Part shown: positions 25,861-35,083 of the stretch, in pieces
Numbering within the stretch: position 1 is the first letter of the stretch
Layout of the letters: each line of letters starts with the position of its first letter
NCBI GenBank assembly: GCA_963678555.2
Contig: OY782871.2
Span: forward strand, 620,001 to 684,000
Length of the DNA stretch: 64,000 nt
Source: SABI01 sp963678555
GTDB taxonomy: Bacteria; Spirochaetota; Spirochaetia; Sphaerochaetales; Sphaerochaetaceae
Direction of reading: 5' to 3'
Notes under the pieces: generated by a model
What the model saw: the letters and a program-made list of their open reading frames with translations, nothing else
What the model was told of the DNA's origin: nothing
The model's database searches: none
Program-made: the position numbers and the translations under genes

Positions 25861-25896
25861 CAGGACAGGAGCTTCTGCGGTACCGCAGTGAAGGAA

Positions 25897-27084
25897 CTAG
25901 GAACGGTACTCGCTGAGAGCGACCCTCAGGCACTGAACCGCATGCCCCAGGTCTTCCGTGTTGAGCACGTACGCGACCCTCACCTGACTCCTTCCCATAC
26001 CTTCGGTGACATAGAAGCCCTCTGCCGGAGCGAACATCACCGTCTGCCCCTCATAGCTGAAATCCTTCAGCAGGAACAGGCAGAAATCCTCTGCATCCTC
26101 CACCGGCAGCTCAGCAATGACGTAGAAGGCTCCCTTGGGAACAGAACAGCTCACACCCTCGATCGAGTTGAGCTCCTTCACAAGAAAATCGCGTCTGGCC
26201 TGGTACTCCTGCCTGACCTCCTGGATGTAGGAATCAGGGGTGGCGAGAGCGGCGAGAGCGGCGACCTGTTCTATCTCCGGCGGACACAGACGTGCCTGAG
26301 CGAGCTTCATGACGCCCTCGAGGATATCCTTCCGCTTTGTCACGAGGGCTCCGATACGGGCTCCGCACATGCTGTAGCGCTTGGAAAAGGAATCGACAAC
26401 GACGATACGGTCATGATACTCGCTGAACGTCAGGGCGCTGATGAACGACTGACCGTCGTAACAGAACTCACGGTAGACCTCGTCGACGATCAGGAAAAGA
26501 TCCTCCTGCCGTGCGAGTTCCAGGATATCGGCAAGCTCCTGCTGCGAGTAGACGTACCCGGTGGGATTGTTTGGTGAGCACAGGAGGATCGCCTTCGTCC
26601 TGTCGCTGATTCGTGACTTGAACTCCTCAAGAGGAGGAAGAGCGAAATCTTCCTCGAAACGGCTGGTGACAGCCTTCAGGACGACACCGGCACTCCGGGC
26701 AAAAGAACCGACGTTCGTATAATAGGGTTCGGGGATGATCACCTCATCACCCGGGTCACAGAGCGTCATCAGCACGAACTGAAGCGCTTCACTGCCGCCT
26801 GTGGTGACCATGATCTCATCTTCCGAGACCTCAACCGAGTAGGAAGCATAGTAGCGTGTCAGTTCCGAGCGGAGCTCAGCGTCTCCCTCACTCTCACCGT
26901 ACGCGATCACGGGGTTGTCAAACGAGTGAATGGCATCGAGGACACCCTCAGGTGTCCTGATATCGGGCTGGCCGATATTGAGATGATAGACATGAATCCC
27001 TCTCCTCTTCGCTTCGGTCGCGAACGGGACAAGCCGTCTGATGGGGGATGACTGAAAACCTGATATTCTTCTGGATAGATCCAT
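25897..27084 (-). CDS. Class I/II PLP-dependent aminotransferase (aspartate/tyrosine type)
   Basis: 395 residues from the ATG at 27084, preceded by AAGGAG; the longer frame adds 23 unlikely residues. Fold-type I features: SRRISGFQSSPIRRLVPFA at the N-terminus, GQPDIRTPEG, the substrate region CSPNNPTGYVYSQQEL, cofactor-contacting IVDEVYREF, and the Schiff-base lysine in DSFSKRYSMCGARIG. The C-terminal arginine site is in QVRVAYVLN. It transfers amino groups to 2-oxoacids in the cytoplasm; exact substrate cannot be told. It is followed by a clear terminator and is likely monocistronic. Confidence 0.93.
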   Translation of the reverse strand: MDLSRRISGFQSSPIRRLVPFATEAKRRGIHVYHLNIGQPDIRTPEGVLDAIHSFDNPVIAYGESEGDAELRSELTRYYASYSVEVSEDEIMVTTGGSEALQFVLMTLCDPGDEVIIPEPYYTNVGSFARSAGVVLKAVTSRFEEDFALPPLEEFKSRISDRTKAILLCSPNNPTGYVYSQQELADILELARQEDLFLIVDEVYREFCYDGQSFISALTFSEYHDRIVVVDSFSKRYSMCGARIGALVTKRKDILEGVMKLAQARLCPPEIEQVAALAALATPDSYIQEVRQEYQARRDFLVKELNSIEGVSCSVPKGAFYVIAELPVEDAEDFCLFLLKDFSYEGQTVMFAPAEGFYVTEGMGRSQVRVAYVLNTEDLGHAVQCLRVALSEYRS

Positions 27085-27219
27085 TGTTGACTCCTTGTGT
27101 GTGATGAGACGTCTGTTCCCGACACCTCTCCAATCAGGCACAGTTGCCGTCAATAGTATCGGCTGAAGGGAATCCGACAGGTACGGGGCCTTGTGACCAG
27201 CCGAGAAGGAAGAGAAAAC

Positions 27220-28500
27220 CTAATAGGTCTCCTTGCTCCTCGGCAATGGAGCCTGAGGATTCGCCTGTGAAATATCGACAAGGCGGTGGATGAAGTGCCT
27301 GTTGTCAAGCAGCGGGCTGAGGGGACGACCATGGTGGAGACGACTGATGACCCGTGCGAACAGCTCGGTGACGTCCGCCTGAACAAACCATTCCTTCGAC
27401 GTCAGATCCTTATCATGGAAGACGGCATTGGTACCTACGATACGGTAGAATACCCCTTCCTGATACGCCGCATCGAACTCTTCGCGTGCGTTTCCGTTGA
27501 AGAAGGGCAGTGACACGAGACAGATGATCTTCTTCGCTCCCATCTTCTTCAGTTCCCTCATGGCGATCAGGAGCGTCCCTCCCGTGCCGATCATATCATC
27601 GGCCATCAGGACCGTCTTGTCCTTCACATCACCGAGCAAACTGATCGAGCGGATATTCGAGCTCTTGGCATCCTTGCTGACCACGGAATAATCCCGCTCC
27701 TTGTAGAGCATGGCAAGGGGACGGTGCAGTGCCTCGGCGTAGAACTTGTTCCGAAGGACAGCTCCGGTATCAGGAGAGACTACGACCAGGTCGGGGTCGC
27801 TGAAGTCAATGATCTTGTGGAGCTTTATCAGTGCCTGATAGCTGGCGTGAAGGTTCTCAAGGTGAGTGTTGTTGAATGCGTTCTCGATCTCCCGTGAGTG
27901 GATATCGAGGGTGATGATCCTCTCGACTCCCATATCCTCACACATCCTGCCGAACACGGCGGCAGTGAGGGCCTCTCTCGAACCTTTCTTGTGCTGACGC
28001 GAGTAGGGATAGGTGGGAAGCACCAGTGTCACCGAATCGACTCCCGAGTTCTTAAGCGCGCTGATCGTCGTGAAGAGGAACATAAGATGGTCGTTTATCG
28101 TGAGCCTCGTCGTATCTTCCGTGCCACGCAATTTTATGGGGTAGCTGTTCGACACATCGTAGATCAGGAATATCCTGAGTCCCCGCACGGGAGCAAGGAT
28201 CTCGGACTTCACCTCCCCGTTCACGAACTGAGTATACTTGACCGGTATGTCGAGGTCGGGACAGGTATAGGCCTTCGGCTTCTTCCCCCGGGGAATCCTC
28301 TTGCTCAGCAGGTCATCGTTGAGAGTCACGACATCAAGAAGCTCTTCCGGCGTCATGTCATGCCGCTTTACGAGCGATGCACTGAGCTTCTGATAGCGGT
28401 CGAGATAGAGTCTTCTAAGGTGTTTAACTACTTTACCTGCAAAGTATTCCGATCCCGGACCGGCGATAATACCCAATTTATGCGGCTTGACGATACTCAT
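27220..28500 (-). CDS. prs: Ribose-phosphate pyrophosphokinase (long form)
   Basis: About 426 residues from the ATG at 28500 (MSIVKPHKLGIIAG); a GTG 13 codons earlier is in frame, and neither has a clear ribosome-binding site, so the start is uncertain. It makes PRPP from ribose-5-phosphate and ATP for nucleotide, His and Trp synthesis. Seen motifs are the catalytic loop-type KERDYSVVSKDA, VLPTYPYSRQHKK, TLDIHSREIENAF and the PRPP-binding VLMADDMIGTGGTLL. It is over 100 residues longer than the usual 310-320, with an N-terminal insertion and a longer C-terminus, a form I associate with spirochaetes and some other phyla. Confidence 0.88.
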   Translation of the reverse strand: MSIVKPHKLGIIAGPGSEYFAGKVVKHLRRLYLDRYQKLSASLVKRHDMTPEELLDVVTLNDDLLSKRIPRGKKPKAYTCPDLDIPVKYTQFVNGEVKSEILAPVRGLRIFLIYDVSNSYPIKLRGTEDTTRLTINDHLMFLFTTISALKNSGVDSVTLVLPTYPYSRQHKKGSREALTAAVFGRMCEDMGVERIITLDIHSREIENAFNNTHLENLHASYQALIKLHKIIDFSDPDLVVVSPDTGAVLRNKFYAEALHRPLAMLYKERDYSVVSKDAKSSNIRSISLLGDVKDKTVLMADDMIGTGGTLLIAMRELKKMGAKKIICLVSLPFFNGNAREEFDAAYQEGVFYRIVGTNAVFHDKDLTSKEWFVQADVTELFARVISRLHHGRPLSPLLDNRHFIHRLVDISQANPQAPLPRSKETY

Positions 28501-28787
28501 AGCAGCAACTGTACACAATAATCTGTGATAGTTCAACACTGGCGAAGATGAAAAATAGCGACGAAGAGAGACCCTCTTATCCCGGACTCACGAGGGATTC
28601 CCTTGGTGGATTTTACTATGAGTCTTTACAATACAAGTATGGTAACTTAATACATAACCGCTATCATGCCGATTACCGTTACATCACTTATTTGATCATT
28701 TTGTATCATTCAAGTCATAATTGGTGTTATACTTATGACAGACCGGCTCAACGCCATGTGTCGTAGAACGAAAAACAGGAGGAACGT

Positions 28788-29321
28788 ATGAAAAGAGTAG
28801 TGATCATCTCTGTGATTATCCTGATCTGTGCAGGCGGATTCGTATCGGCCGGAGCGAACGATTCTCTCGCCATCGGAGGTCAGCTCGGCTTCCTGGCAAG
28901 CGGTGTCGTACTTGATGCACCACTCGGTCCGCTGGACATACAGGCAGGAGTGAACTACCCGCTCGGCTTCGAATATATCGCATGGGCCCTGGAGTCTGAG
29001 GGAGATTTCTTCTTCCCCTACTTCGTGGTGACAGCCGATGTGACCTATCCGATTCCACTCGGGGAAAGCTTCGACCTGAAGATCGGCGGTTCCATGATAG
29101 GGTTCACCGATTTCGAGACAGGCATCTTCGGGGCTGCGGGTGTAGCTCTCAAGGGTGAGTACTGGCTCCCCGAGAAGGACACCGGACTGTTCATCAATCT
29201 GAACGCGCCGATGGTCTTGTTCATCTCGACCGGAGATGGAGTCGAGGTCACCCCCCCGAACCCGCTCCTGCCGATTCTCGGTCTTGTATCCAGCACGTTC
29301 GGAGTCCTGTGGAGGCTGTAG
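28788..29321 (+). CDS. Small secreted, probably outer-membrane beta-barrel protein
   Basis: 177 residues with a signal peptide (VVIISVIILICAGGFVSAG) and an ATG preceded by AGGAGG. The mature part shows alternating strands (ANDSLAIGGQLGFLASG, FFPYFVVTADVTYPIPL, SFDLKIGGSMIGFTDF) and ends in GVLWRL. This fits an eight-strand barrel or surface protein, but no family is recognised. It is a single gene, divergent from the PRPP synthetase gene. TATACT at 28728-28733 is a possible -10 with no good -35. Confidence 0.72.
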   Translation: MKRVVIISVIILICAGGFVSAGANDSLAIGGQLGFLASGVVLDAPLGPLDIQAGVNYPLGFEYIAWALESEGDFFFPYFVVTADVTYPIPLGESFDLKIGGSMIGFTDFETGIFGAAGVALKGEYWLPEKDTGLFINLNAPMVLFISTGDGVEVTPPNPLLPILGLVSSTFGVLWRL

Positions 29322-29329
29322 CCGAACAG

Positions 29330-29352
29330 CCGGGCAGGCCTGTCCAGCCCGG
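29330..29352. terminator. Possible hairpin between convergent genes
   Basis: CCGGGC (29330-29335) pairs with GCCCGG (29347-29352), extended by GG/CC across one mismatch. No T-run follows. It lies between the convergent barrel and argininosuccinate lyase genes. Confidence 0.35.
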
Positions 29353-29388
29353 TATCTCTGATCTGGTAACGTTCCGTATTCTATCCGT

Positions 29389-30753
29389 TCAGGACAGAGA
29401 AATCTGTGAGCCGAAGAGCGCCTGGTAGGATGCTGACAGCTGTTCTCTGAGTGCTTGACCCGCATCTCTCTCTTCGAGGAGTTCTGTTTGCAGCTCTTCG
29501 AGGAGGAGGTTCCCTGTGGTACCTTCACTGGTACGGGTCGAGAGGGTCTCCAGCGGATCATAGGTGGAGACACTGGCGAGGTCCATCCCCACTTCCCGAT
29601 AGACATCCCGGAAGGATCTGCCCTCGGCAAGTCTTTTGAGTACCTCGTCGGTTGCATAGAGCTCGCCCGTACAGGCTCCTGTCAGTACGTCTTCGTGTAC
29701 CGTGATACCTTTCATCATCTGGTCCATGATCTGGACCAGCAGTATGGTCGCATTCACTCCCTTGATGAACGGCTCCTTGGTATCCTGAAAATCTCTGTTA
29801 TACCCGCTCGGCAGACTTCTGATGATTGATTTCACCTGAAGGGCATAGCCGCTGATCATCGAGGCACGGGAACGGGTCAGTTCCAGTCCGTCGGGATTCT
29901 TCTTCTGCGGCATGATCGAACTTCCTGTACAGAGTTTCGGATTGAGAGAGAAATAGCCGAACTCAGGAAGCGAGAAGAGGATCAGGTCCTGAGCAAGCTT
30001 GCTCAGGGTCAGTGCGATATAATCACATCCGTCGAGGATCATTCCTTCGAACAGTCCGCGGGAGTTGTTCGCATACAGTACGTTTCGCTGGACCTTTCGG
30101 AAGCCGAGAAGCTGTGCGGTATAGCTTCTGTCGATCGGAACAGGAGAGCCGTAACTGGCGGCAGAGCCGAGAGGACTCATGTCGATGCGATGGTAGAGAC
30201 CGAGCAGGTGTCCCGAGAGGTCGAGCAGCTGCTCGCTGAACGAAGCCGCCCACAGACCGACGGAAGAGGGCATTGCTATCTGCATGTGAGTGCGCCCTGC
30301 CATAGGGACCATCTCATACCGCCGGGCGAACGAGTGGAGTGTCTGAGCGAGGTCGACGGTGTGCAGGTGAAGGGTGAGGAGCTTCTCCCTCATCCAGATC
30401 CTCAGAGCCGTCTGGACCTGATCGTTTCGTGACCTGCCCGTGTGTATCTTCTTGCCGGCTGTACCCACCATCTCGGTGAGGTATCCCTCAATGGCGGTAT
30501 GACAGTCCTCATCCTCACGGCGGATGACAAAGGAGCCCTCCTGTGAACGTTCGAACAGCTGCCTGAGAGCTGTCAGCAGAGATGCAAGTTCCTCATCACT
30601 CAGCAGCCGGGCACGGTGGATACCCTGTGCATGAGCCATCGATCCGAGTATGTCACTCTTCACCAGTTCCTGATCATTCACATAGTCGCTCCCGACGGAA
30701 AACTCCTCCATGAGGGAATCGAGAGACGTCTCTTTCTGCCACAGTTTACCCAT
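29389..30753 (-). CDS. argH: Argininosuccinate lyase
   Basis: 454 residues from the ATG at 30753, preceded by AAAGGAG. It cleaves argininosuccinate to arginine and fumarate, the last step of arginine synthesis, in the cytoplasm. The fumarase/aspartase-superfamily signature GSSIMPQKKNPDGLEL is present, as are the N-terminal LWQKETSLDSLMEEFSVG, the catalytic HTAIEGYL and TGRSRNDQV. Argininosuccinate synthase is not nearby. The next gene on the other strand starts 85 bp away, so the two share a control region. Confidence 0.95.
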   Translation of the reverse strand: MGKLWQKETSLDSLMEEFSVGSDYVNDQELVKSDILGSMAHAQGIHRARLLSDEELASLLTALRQLFERSQEGSFVIRREDEDCHTAIEGYLTEMVGTAGKKIHTGRSRNDQVQTALRIWMREKLLTLHLHTVDLAQTLHSFARRYEMVPMAGRTHMQIAMPSSVGLWAASFSEQLLDLSGHLLGLYHRIDMSPLGSAASYGSPVPIDRSYTAQLLGFRKVQRNVLYANNSRGLFEGMILDGCDYIALTLSKLAQDLILFSLPEFGYFSLNPKLCTGSSIMPQKKNPDGLELTRSRASMISGYALQVKSIIRSLPSGYNRDFQDTKEPFIKGVNATILLVQIMDQMMKGITVHEDVLTGACTGELYATDEVLKRLAEGRSFRDVYREVGMDLASVSTYDPLETLSTRTSEGTTGNLLLEELQTELLEERDAGQALREQLSASYQALFGSQISLS

Positions 30754-30838
30754 GCTAGCTCCTTTGTTCTGCGGGAAGTGTACTAGATTCAATCACGATA
30801 GGTCAATCAATTCTAAGGTTCACGCAGTAACAGAAGAT

Positions 30839-31801
30839 ATGAACAGAACGATCCTCACCGTACTTCTTTTCTGTCTGAACCTCTTCACTGCCTGTCCTGT
30901 CGCCCAGAGCGAGAGGGTCGAGAACTATTTCATCGGCAGAGACCGTCAGGCCCCTGTCCTCCTTTCACTCGACACAAGTGATGAGCGCACCGTCCGGGTC
31001 GAGTTCGATGAGCCCATCAGCTCCTGCGTTGCGAAGACGGTGGATGCAGACCCGCTGGAAGCGGCACTCGATGAGCGGAAGGTTCTGATCACGCTGCCTG
31101 AGGTACTTCCTCCGGGAGAGAACATCCATCTCTCCGTGAGAGTGGCGGACAGGGCAGGAAACACGACCACGCTGAGCAGGCAGGTAAGCGGCATCAATAC
31201 CCGCCTTCCGAGGCTGCGTCTCAACGAGTTCACCTCCAAAGGGACGGCCACACAGCCCGACAGAATTGAACTCGCTGTTCTCAGCGACGGAAATATGGCC
31301 GGAGTGCATCTCTATGACGGTATGTACCTGAATCACACCAGCCTGTTCGTCTTCCCCTCGTATGAAGTGAACACAGGGGATTACGTGGTACTGCAGTATT
31401 CCGTGGAAGAGAACCTTCATGACCATCCCCATTTCTTCTATGCAGGAGAAGAGGGTCTGGGCGGAAACAACGGAGTTATATCAGTGTACCGGAACAGTAC
31501 ACCCGACATCATCGATGCACTTCCCTACTCCGACCGCAGCAATGACTCCGATACCGAGTACGGAGGATTCGGTACTGCCCAGGTGTTTCAGGAGGTGCAG
31601 GAACTGGAACAGTACCACCTGTGGGAGAGTGAGCCTATCACCCCCGAGAACTCGGTCAGGAGTGACCATACCACCTCAACGAGAAGTATCAACCGAAGAG
31701 AGGACGGGGAGACGGCGTTCAATGCAGAACAGTGGTATACCGTGCCGACCAGTTCTCTGAGCTTCTCACAGACAAACTGCATCGAACAGTACAGTCCCTG
31801 A
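30839..31801 (+). CDS. Secreted lipoprotein with lamin-tail-like domain
   Basis: 320 residues from the ATG at 30839; the frame extends further upstream across argH but without signals. The signal peptide has a lipobox-like end (LLFCLNLFTAC), giving a lipidated Cys near residue 19. Residues 30-120 are an Ig-like domain (VRVEFDEPISSCVAKTVDA, SVRVADRAGNTTTLS). Residues about 130-300 resemble a lamin-tail domain (LRLNEFTSKGTATQPDRIEL, then GNMAGVHLYDG, GDYVVLQYS). In bacteria such domains usually sit on extracellular nucleases or surface proteins; here no enzyme part is attached. The ribosome-binding site is weak (AGAAG). Confidence 0.7.
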   Translation: MNRTILTVLLFCLNLFTACPVAQSERVENYFIGRDRQAPVLLSLDTSDERTVRVEFDEPISSCVAKTVDADPLEAALDERKVLITLPEVLPPGENIHLSVRVADRAGNTTTLSRQVSGINTRLPRLRLNEFTSKGTATQPDRIELAVLSDGNMAGVHLYDGMYLNHTSLFVFPSYEVNTGDYVVLQYSVEENLHDHPHFFYAGEEGLGGNNGVISVYRNSTPDIIDALPYSDRSNDSDTEYGGFGTAQVFQEVQELEQYHLWESEPITPENSVRSDHTTSTRSINRREDGETAFNAEQWYTVPTSSLSFSQTNCIEQYSP

Positions 31802-31869
31802 TAACACCACATACAAAGAAAAAGGGAAAACCAACCAGGCTCTCCCCTCTATCTCATACTCTGCTATGA

Positions 31870-32190
31870 TTAGATAAACTCGCTTACCCATGCATCAAGA
31901 GCTGCCAGCGGCAATGCTCCGATCTTATGAGAAACGATCTTTCCACCCTTGAAGATGCCAAGTGTCGGGATACTGGAGATCTGGTACTTGTGAGCCAGCT
32001 CGAGCTCTTCATCTACGTTGAGCTTCCCGACCTTCAGTTTTCCGGCATATTTCTCTGCAAGTTTCTCAACCGAGGGAGCCACCATTCTGCAGGGACCGCA
32101 CCAGACTGCCCAGAAATCTACGAGTACGGGGAGATCTGAAGAAATCACTTCAGTCTCGAAATTATCTTTTGTCAATACTACTTCACTCAT
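31870..32190 (-). CDS. trxA: Thioredoxin
   Basis: 106 residues with the standard redox motif in FWAVWCGPCRMVAPSVEKL and the cis-proline region SSIPTLGIFKGG. Full length for the family, preceded by GGAGG. It reduces protein disulfides in the cytoplasm together with thioredoxin reductase, which is not in the window. It stands alone between a convergent lipoprotein gene and the porin-like gene. Confidence 0.96.
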   Translation of the reverse strand: MSEVVLTKDNFETEVISSDLPVLVDFWAVWCGPCRMVAPSVEKLAEKYAGKLKVGKLNVDEELELAHKYQISSIPTLGIFKGGKIVSHKIGALPLAALDAWVSEFI

Positions 32191-32351
32191 CTATGTCCTC
32201 CGTAAGTGGTTTTCTATTCTTGTGGTGAATATACTCAAAGTCAATGGAAAAGGAAAGTGAGAGCTGCCGTGAGTTCGGTGATATTATTACAGACAGAGGA
32301 ACGAGCTCCTGTTCAGAGCTCCGGGGCGGTCAGGAAGGAACTGCATACACG

Positions 32352-32400
32352 AAAAAAGCTCCTCCCCCCTCACCAACGGCACCGTGGGCGAAGGGGGAGA
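32352..32400 (-). terminator. Intrinsic terminator of the porin-like gene
   Basis: On the minus strand CTCCCCC pairs with GGGGGGAG around an inner stem-loop (ACGG/CCGT), followed by AGCTTTTTTCG. The T-run of six directly after the stem makes this the clearest terminator in the window. Confidence 0.78.
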
Positions 32401-32480
32401 AATTGTATAACGAAAAAATCTGTTTTGGAGGAAGTCACCTTCCGACGGGCAGGCCGGAACGGTGAATCACCTCGTACCAA

Positions 32481-33473
32481 TCAGAATGTGAAGCTCAGAC
32501 CGGTCTGGATATAGTGTTCCGACTCGTCATCGCCGTCACCGAAGAACCCGTATTCAACGAAGGTGTTGATATCGGCGATGGTATAGGAAGCGCGGACCCA
32601 TGAGGAGACCTCTGCATCATCCAGGTCCTCGAACCCGATACCCGCGGAAGTGCTGAGGGAATCCGTGATGGTATAGCTGCCGCCGAAGTACAGATTATCG
32701 ACTTCCTGTTCGTTCGTGTATTCAGCGAAGACAGAGAAGGTATCGAGACCACCGGTCACTGCTGCGAAGTAGTTGTTCTGTGTATCATCATCGACAGCGA
32801 ACCAGCCTGAAGCAGAGAGTGTCAGGTCGAAATCAAGACCTGCGAGAACTGCGATATCTGCAGCGGCACTGGTACTGATTCCCACACCGGAGACTCTGTA
32901 GAGGTCAAAGTCCGCTTCATCGACGATATTGAAGGCCACGGAGATACCATCGACGGGCTGTACGACGGTACTGAAGAACACCCCCTCATCTATGATATCA
33001 AAACCGGCCTTCACTGTGACGATATCTTCGTAGGAGACGCTCGCACCGAAGGGAAGGTTCACTCGCTGGATATCAGTTGAGAGGAACGCATAATCCCCTT
33101 CCGCACCGCTGGGGTCGGCATACACGGAAGAACCGGCAAACCTCTGATTCCCGACGAAGGCATTGATGCCGACCGGGAGAGTCACATCCACGGTATCAAG
33201 GATGGCGTTGATTTTCAGTGTGGCGGTCGCGTCCACATCACCGATCTTCGAGCCCGCATCTGTGACTGTGCGGATATCGAGATCCCAGGTATCATCTGAA
33301 ACACCGAGGAACAGCTCTCCGGCGCGTGTATCCATGTCCGCTCCTTCTGCTGTTGCAGTTCCGTCCATAGTCATGAGGTAATCAATACTGAAGGACCCTG
33401 AGAAATTCGCTTCTGCGAAGACACTTCCAACAACCAGCGCCACAACGGCAATACAAACAATACGTTTTTTCAT
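32481..33473 (-). CDS. Porin-like outer-membrane beta-barrel protein
   Basis: 330 residues with a signal peptide (IVCIAVVALVVGSVFAEA). The mature protein is acidic and consists of alternating strands (NFSGSFSIDYLMTMDG, VSYEDIVTVKAGFDI, LYFGGSYTITDSLSTSAG), ending in YIQTGLSFTF with the C-terminal Phe recognised by the barrel-assembly machinery. It probably forms a passive pore or surface barrel. A GGAG lies nine nt before the ATG. It is monocistronic with its own terminator. The substrate is unknown. Confidence 0.8.
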   Translation of the reverse strand: MKKRIVCIAVVALVVGSVFAEANFSGSFSIDYLMTMDGTATAEGADMDTRAGELFLGVSDDTWDLDIRTVTDAGSKIGDVDATATLKINAILDTVDVTLPVGINAFVGNQRFAGSSVYADPSGAEGDYAFLSTDIQRVNLPFGASVSYEDIVTVKAGFDIIDEGVFFSTVVQPVDGISVAFNIVDEADFDLYRVSGVGISTSAAADIAVLAGLDFDLTLSASGWFAVDDDTQNNYFAAVTGGLDTFSVFAEYTNEQEVDNLYFGGSYTITDSLSTSAGIGFEDLDDAEVSSWVRASYTIADINTFVEYGFFGDGDDESEHYIQTGLSFTF

Positions 33474-33575
33474 TCAGATCATCTCCATCAAGGTAGTTTA
33501 TGTACCTGTATGATGGCACCTCCGTGTGTCATGCAGAAGGAGAGTATCTGTACAGCATGTGTATTTTCGTGTGGT

Positions 33576-35063
33576 TCAGGTGGAGAGAGTCTTCTGTGAC
33601 GAAGGCCACCGTACGGTAAGAGTGACCAGAGTCCCGTCCTGTGCGAGTACAGCCTCCCCGCCATGTGCGTTCATGATCTGACGGATGATGGCAAGGCCCA
33701 TCCCCGAACCCGGCTTCGAACGGGATTGATCAGCCCTGTACCACGGCTCGAAAAGCTGCAGAGGGTCTTCAGTGCCGAGGGAACCCGTGTGGGATACCTG
33801 AAGAACGTTCCACCCTTCCTGAATAGTGATGGACCATCTCAGCTTTCCACCTCCCTGCCTGTACTTGAACGCATTCTGCAGCGCTTCGCGGGCAACGAGC
33901 ACGAGCAGTCTGCGGTCCCCGATAATGGTGTCCACTTCAACATTCAACACCGGAGGGTCCCCGTCCTCTCGTGATGAAAGCACCTCGTCGACGAAATCAA
34001 GGACATCGATCTGTTCCATTCTCAGGCGGAAATCGGGAGACTCCATCGAGGCAAGCGTAACCACGGATCTGACACGCTGTTCGAGCTCCAGGATTTCCCC
34101 TCGAAGCCGCTGTGTACCAGCCGTATCAAGAGGAATGAGTCCGTCACAGACTCTGTCGATAGAGAGCCTCAAAGCGGTGACCGGCGTATTGAGATCGTGA
34201 GCGATACTCTGCAGCCATTGCCGCCTGATCCGCTCGTGTGAGGCCAGCTGCCTCTTGAGGACATCTACTGAATCTCCTATCTGCCGCAGTTCGGCATAAC
34301 TCGTGTGATAGGAAGGTTCGTCCAGTGTTCCATGAGCGACGGAACTCACTGCCCGTGAAATCTTCTCGGCTCGGTGAGAGACTCCACGGGCGATTCCATG
34401 TGCCCCGAGCAATGCTATCACAAGGGCGACAGGGATGGTGATGGTGAATCCCGTCAGCACCTTTCGAAGGAGACGGGCTTTCATGGCATACACGACCGGA
34501 CTCAGTACCAGAACGTCCACCTGTCCGAGGATCTCTGCCTGAGCTGCATCGGTATACAGCACAATCGAGCCCACGACATCCTGCTGCGGTGAGAGAAGAC
34601 TCGTGTCATCGTCAGAAGCCTGCAGGGATTCCAGAACCATCTCACCACTACCCGGAAACGTACTCTGCACGCTCTCCGGTTCGGCATGTTCAGGTCGGAT
34701 GGCAGGAGTACCGGGGTTTTCGTCAACGATGATTCCCTGAGGGGTTTTTCCGAGCGCGAACACGGCTTTCTGCTGTGCATCCCGTAGAACCAGACCGAGA
34801 ATCCTGTCATCAGCCGCACTCAGCACAAGTGGCCGGATCGTCTCTATCGTCCAGGTGCGATCGCTTGAGAGTTCGAGGACCGTGTTCAGACGCTGTTCAT
34901 ATGACGAGAACGCTTCTTCGGCGAATATCTTAGACTGGTTGCGGAGCATGATTACCATCACCACCATCTGTACAATGAGAATGATGACCGTCACCGCCAT
35001 GATGGACAGGAACAGCCGCAGGAAGAGACTGTTCTTCCATCTTCCTTTTCCCCGTCGTTTCAT
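33576..35063 (-). CDS. Membrane sensor histidine kinase (EnvZ/PhoR-type)
   Basis: I start at the ATG at 35063 (GAGGA upstream); an ATG at 35081, two bases after the regulator stop, is possible. The 495-residue product has a membrane helix near 15-40 (LFLRLFLSIMAVTVIILIV), a periplasmic sensor region of about 170 residues, a second helix (GFTITIPVALVIALLG), HAMP (RAVSSVAHGTLDEPS-like), the H-box SIAHDLNTPVTALRLS and an ATPase domain (ALQNAFKYRQGG, KPGSGMGLAIIRQIM). It forms an operon with the OmpR-type regulator upstream. The signal is unknown. Confidence 0.93.
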   Translation of the reverse strand: MKRRGKGRWKNSLFLRLFLSIMAVTVIILIVQMVVMVIMLRNQSKIFAEEAFSSYEQRLNTVLELSSDRTWTIETIRPLVLSAADDRILGLVLRDAQQKAVFALGKTPQGIIVDENPGTPAIRPEHAEPESVQSTFPGSGEMVLESLQASDDDTSLLSPQQDVVGSIVLYTDAAQAEILGQVDVLVLSPVVYAMKARLLRKVLTGFTITIPVALVIALLGAHGIARGVSHRAEKISRAVSSVAHGTLDEPSYHTSYAELRQIGDSVDVLKRQLASHERIRRQWLQSIAHDLNTPVTALRLSIDRVCDGLIPLDTAGTQRLRGEILELEQRVRSVVTLASMESPDFRLRMEQIDVLDFVDEVLSSREDGDPPVLNVEVDTIIGDRRLLVLVAREALQNAFKYRQGGGKLRWSITIQEGWNVLQVSHTGSLGTEDPLQLFEPWYRADQSRSKPGSGMGLAIIRQIMNAHGGEAVLAQDGTLVTLTVRWPSSQKTLST

Positions 35064-35083
35064 CGTTTTCCTCGCAGGCATCT

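Larger units (their letters stand above)
25156..25896. other. Long intergenic region upstream of the secreted-protein cluster
   Basis: No supportable gene. It holds three TTGTAGG-type dyads (25214-25234, 25327-25347, 25735-25755), an inverted-repeat element (25574-25667) and the aminotransferase terminator (25835-25860). Its density of structured elements makes it a likely control region for the cluster. Confidence 0.55.
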
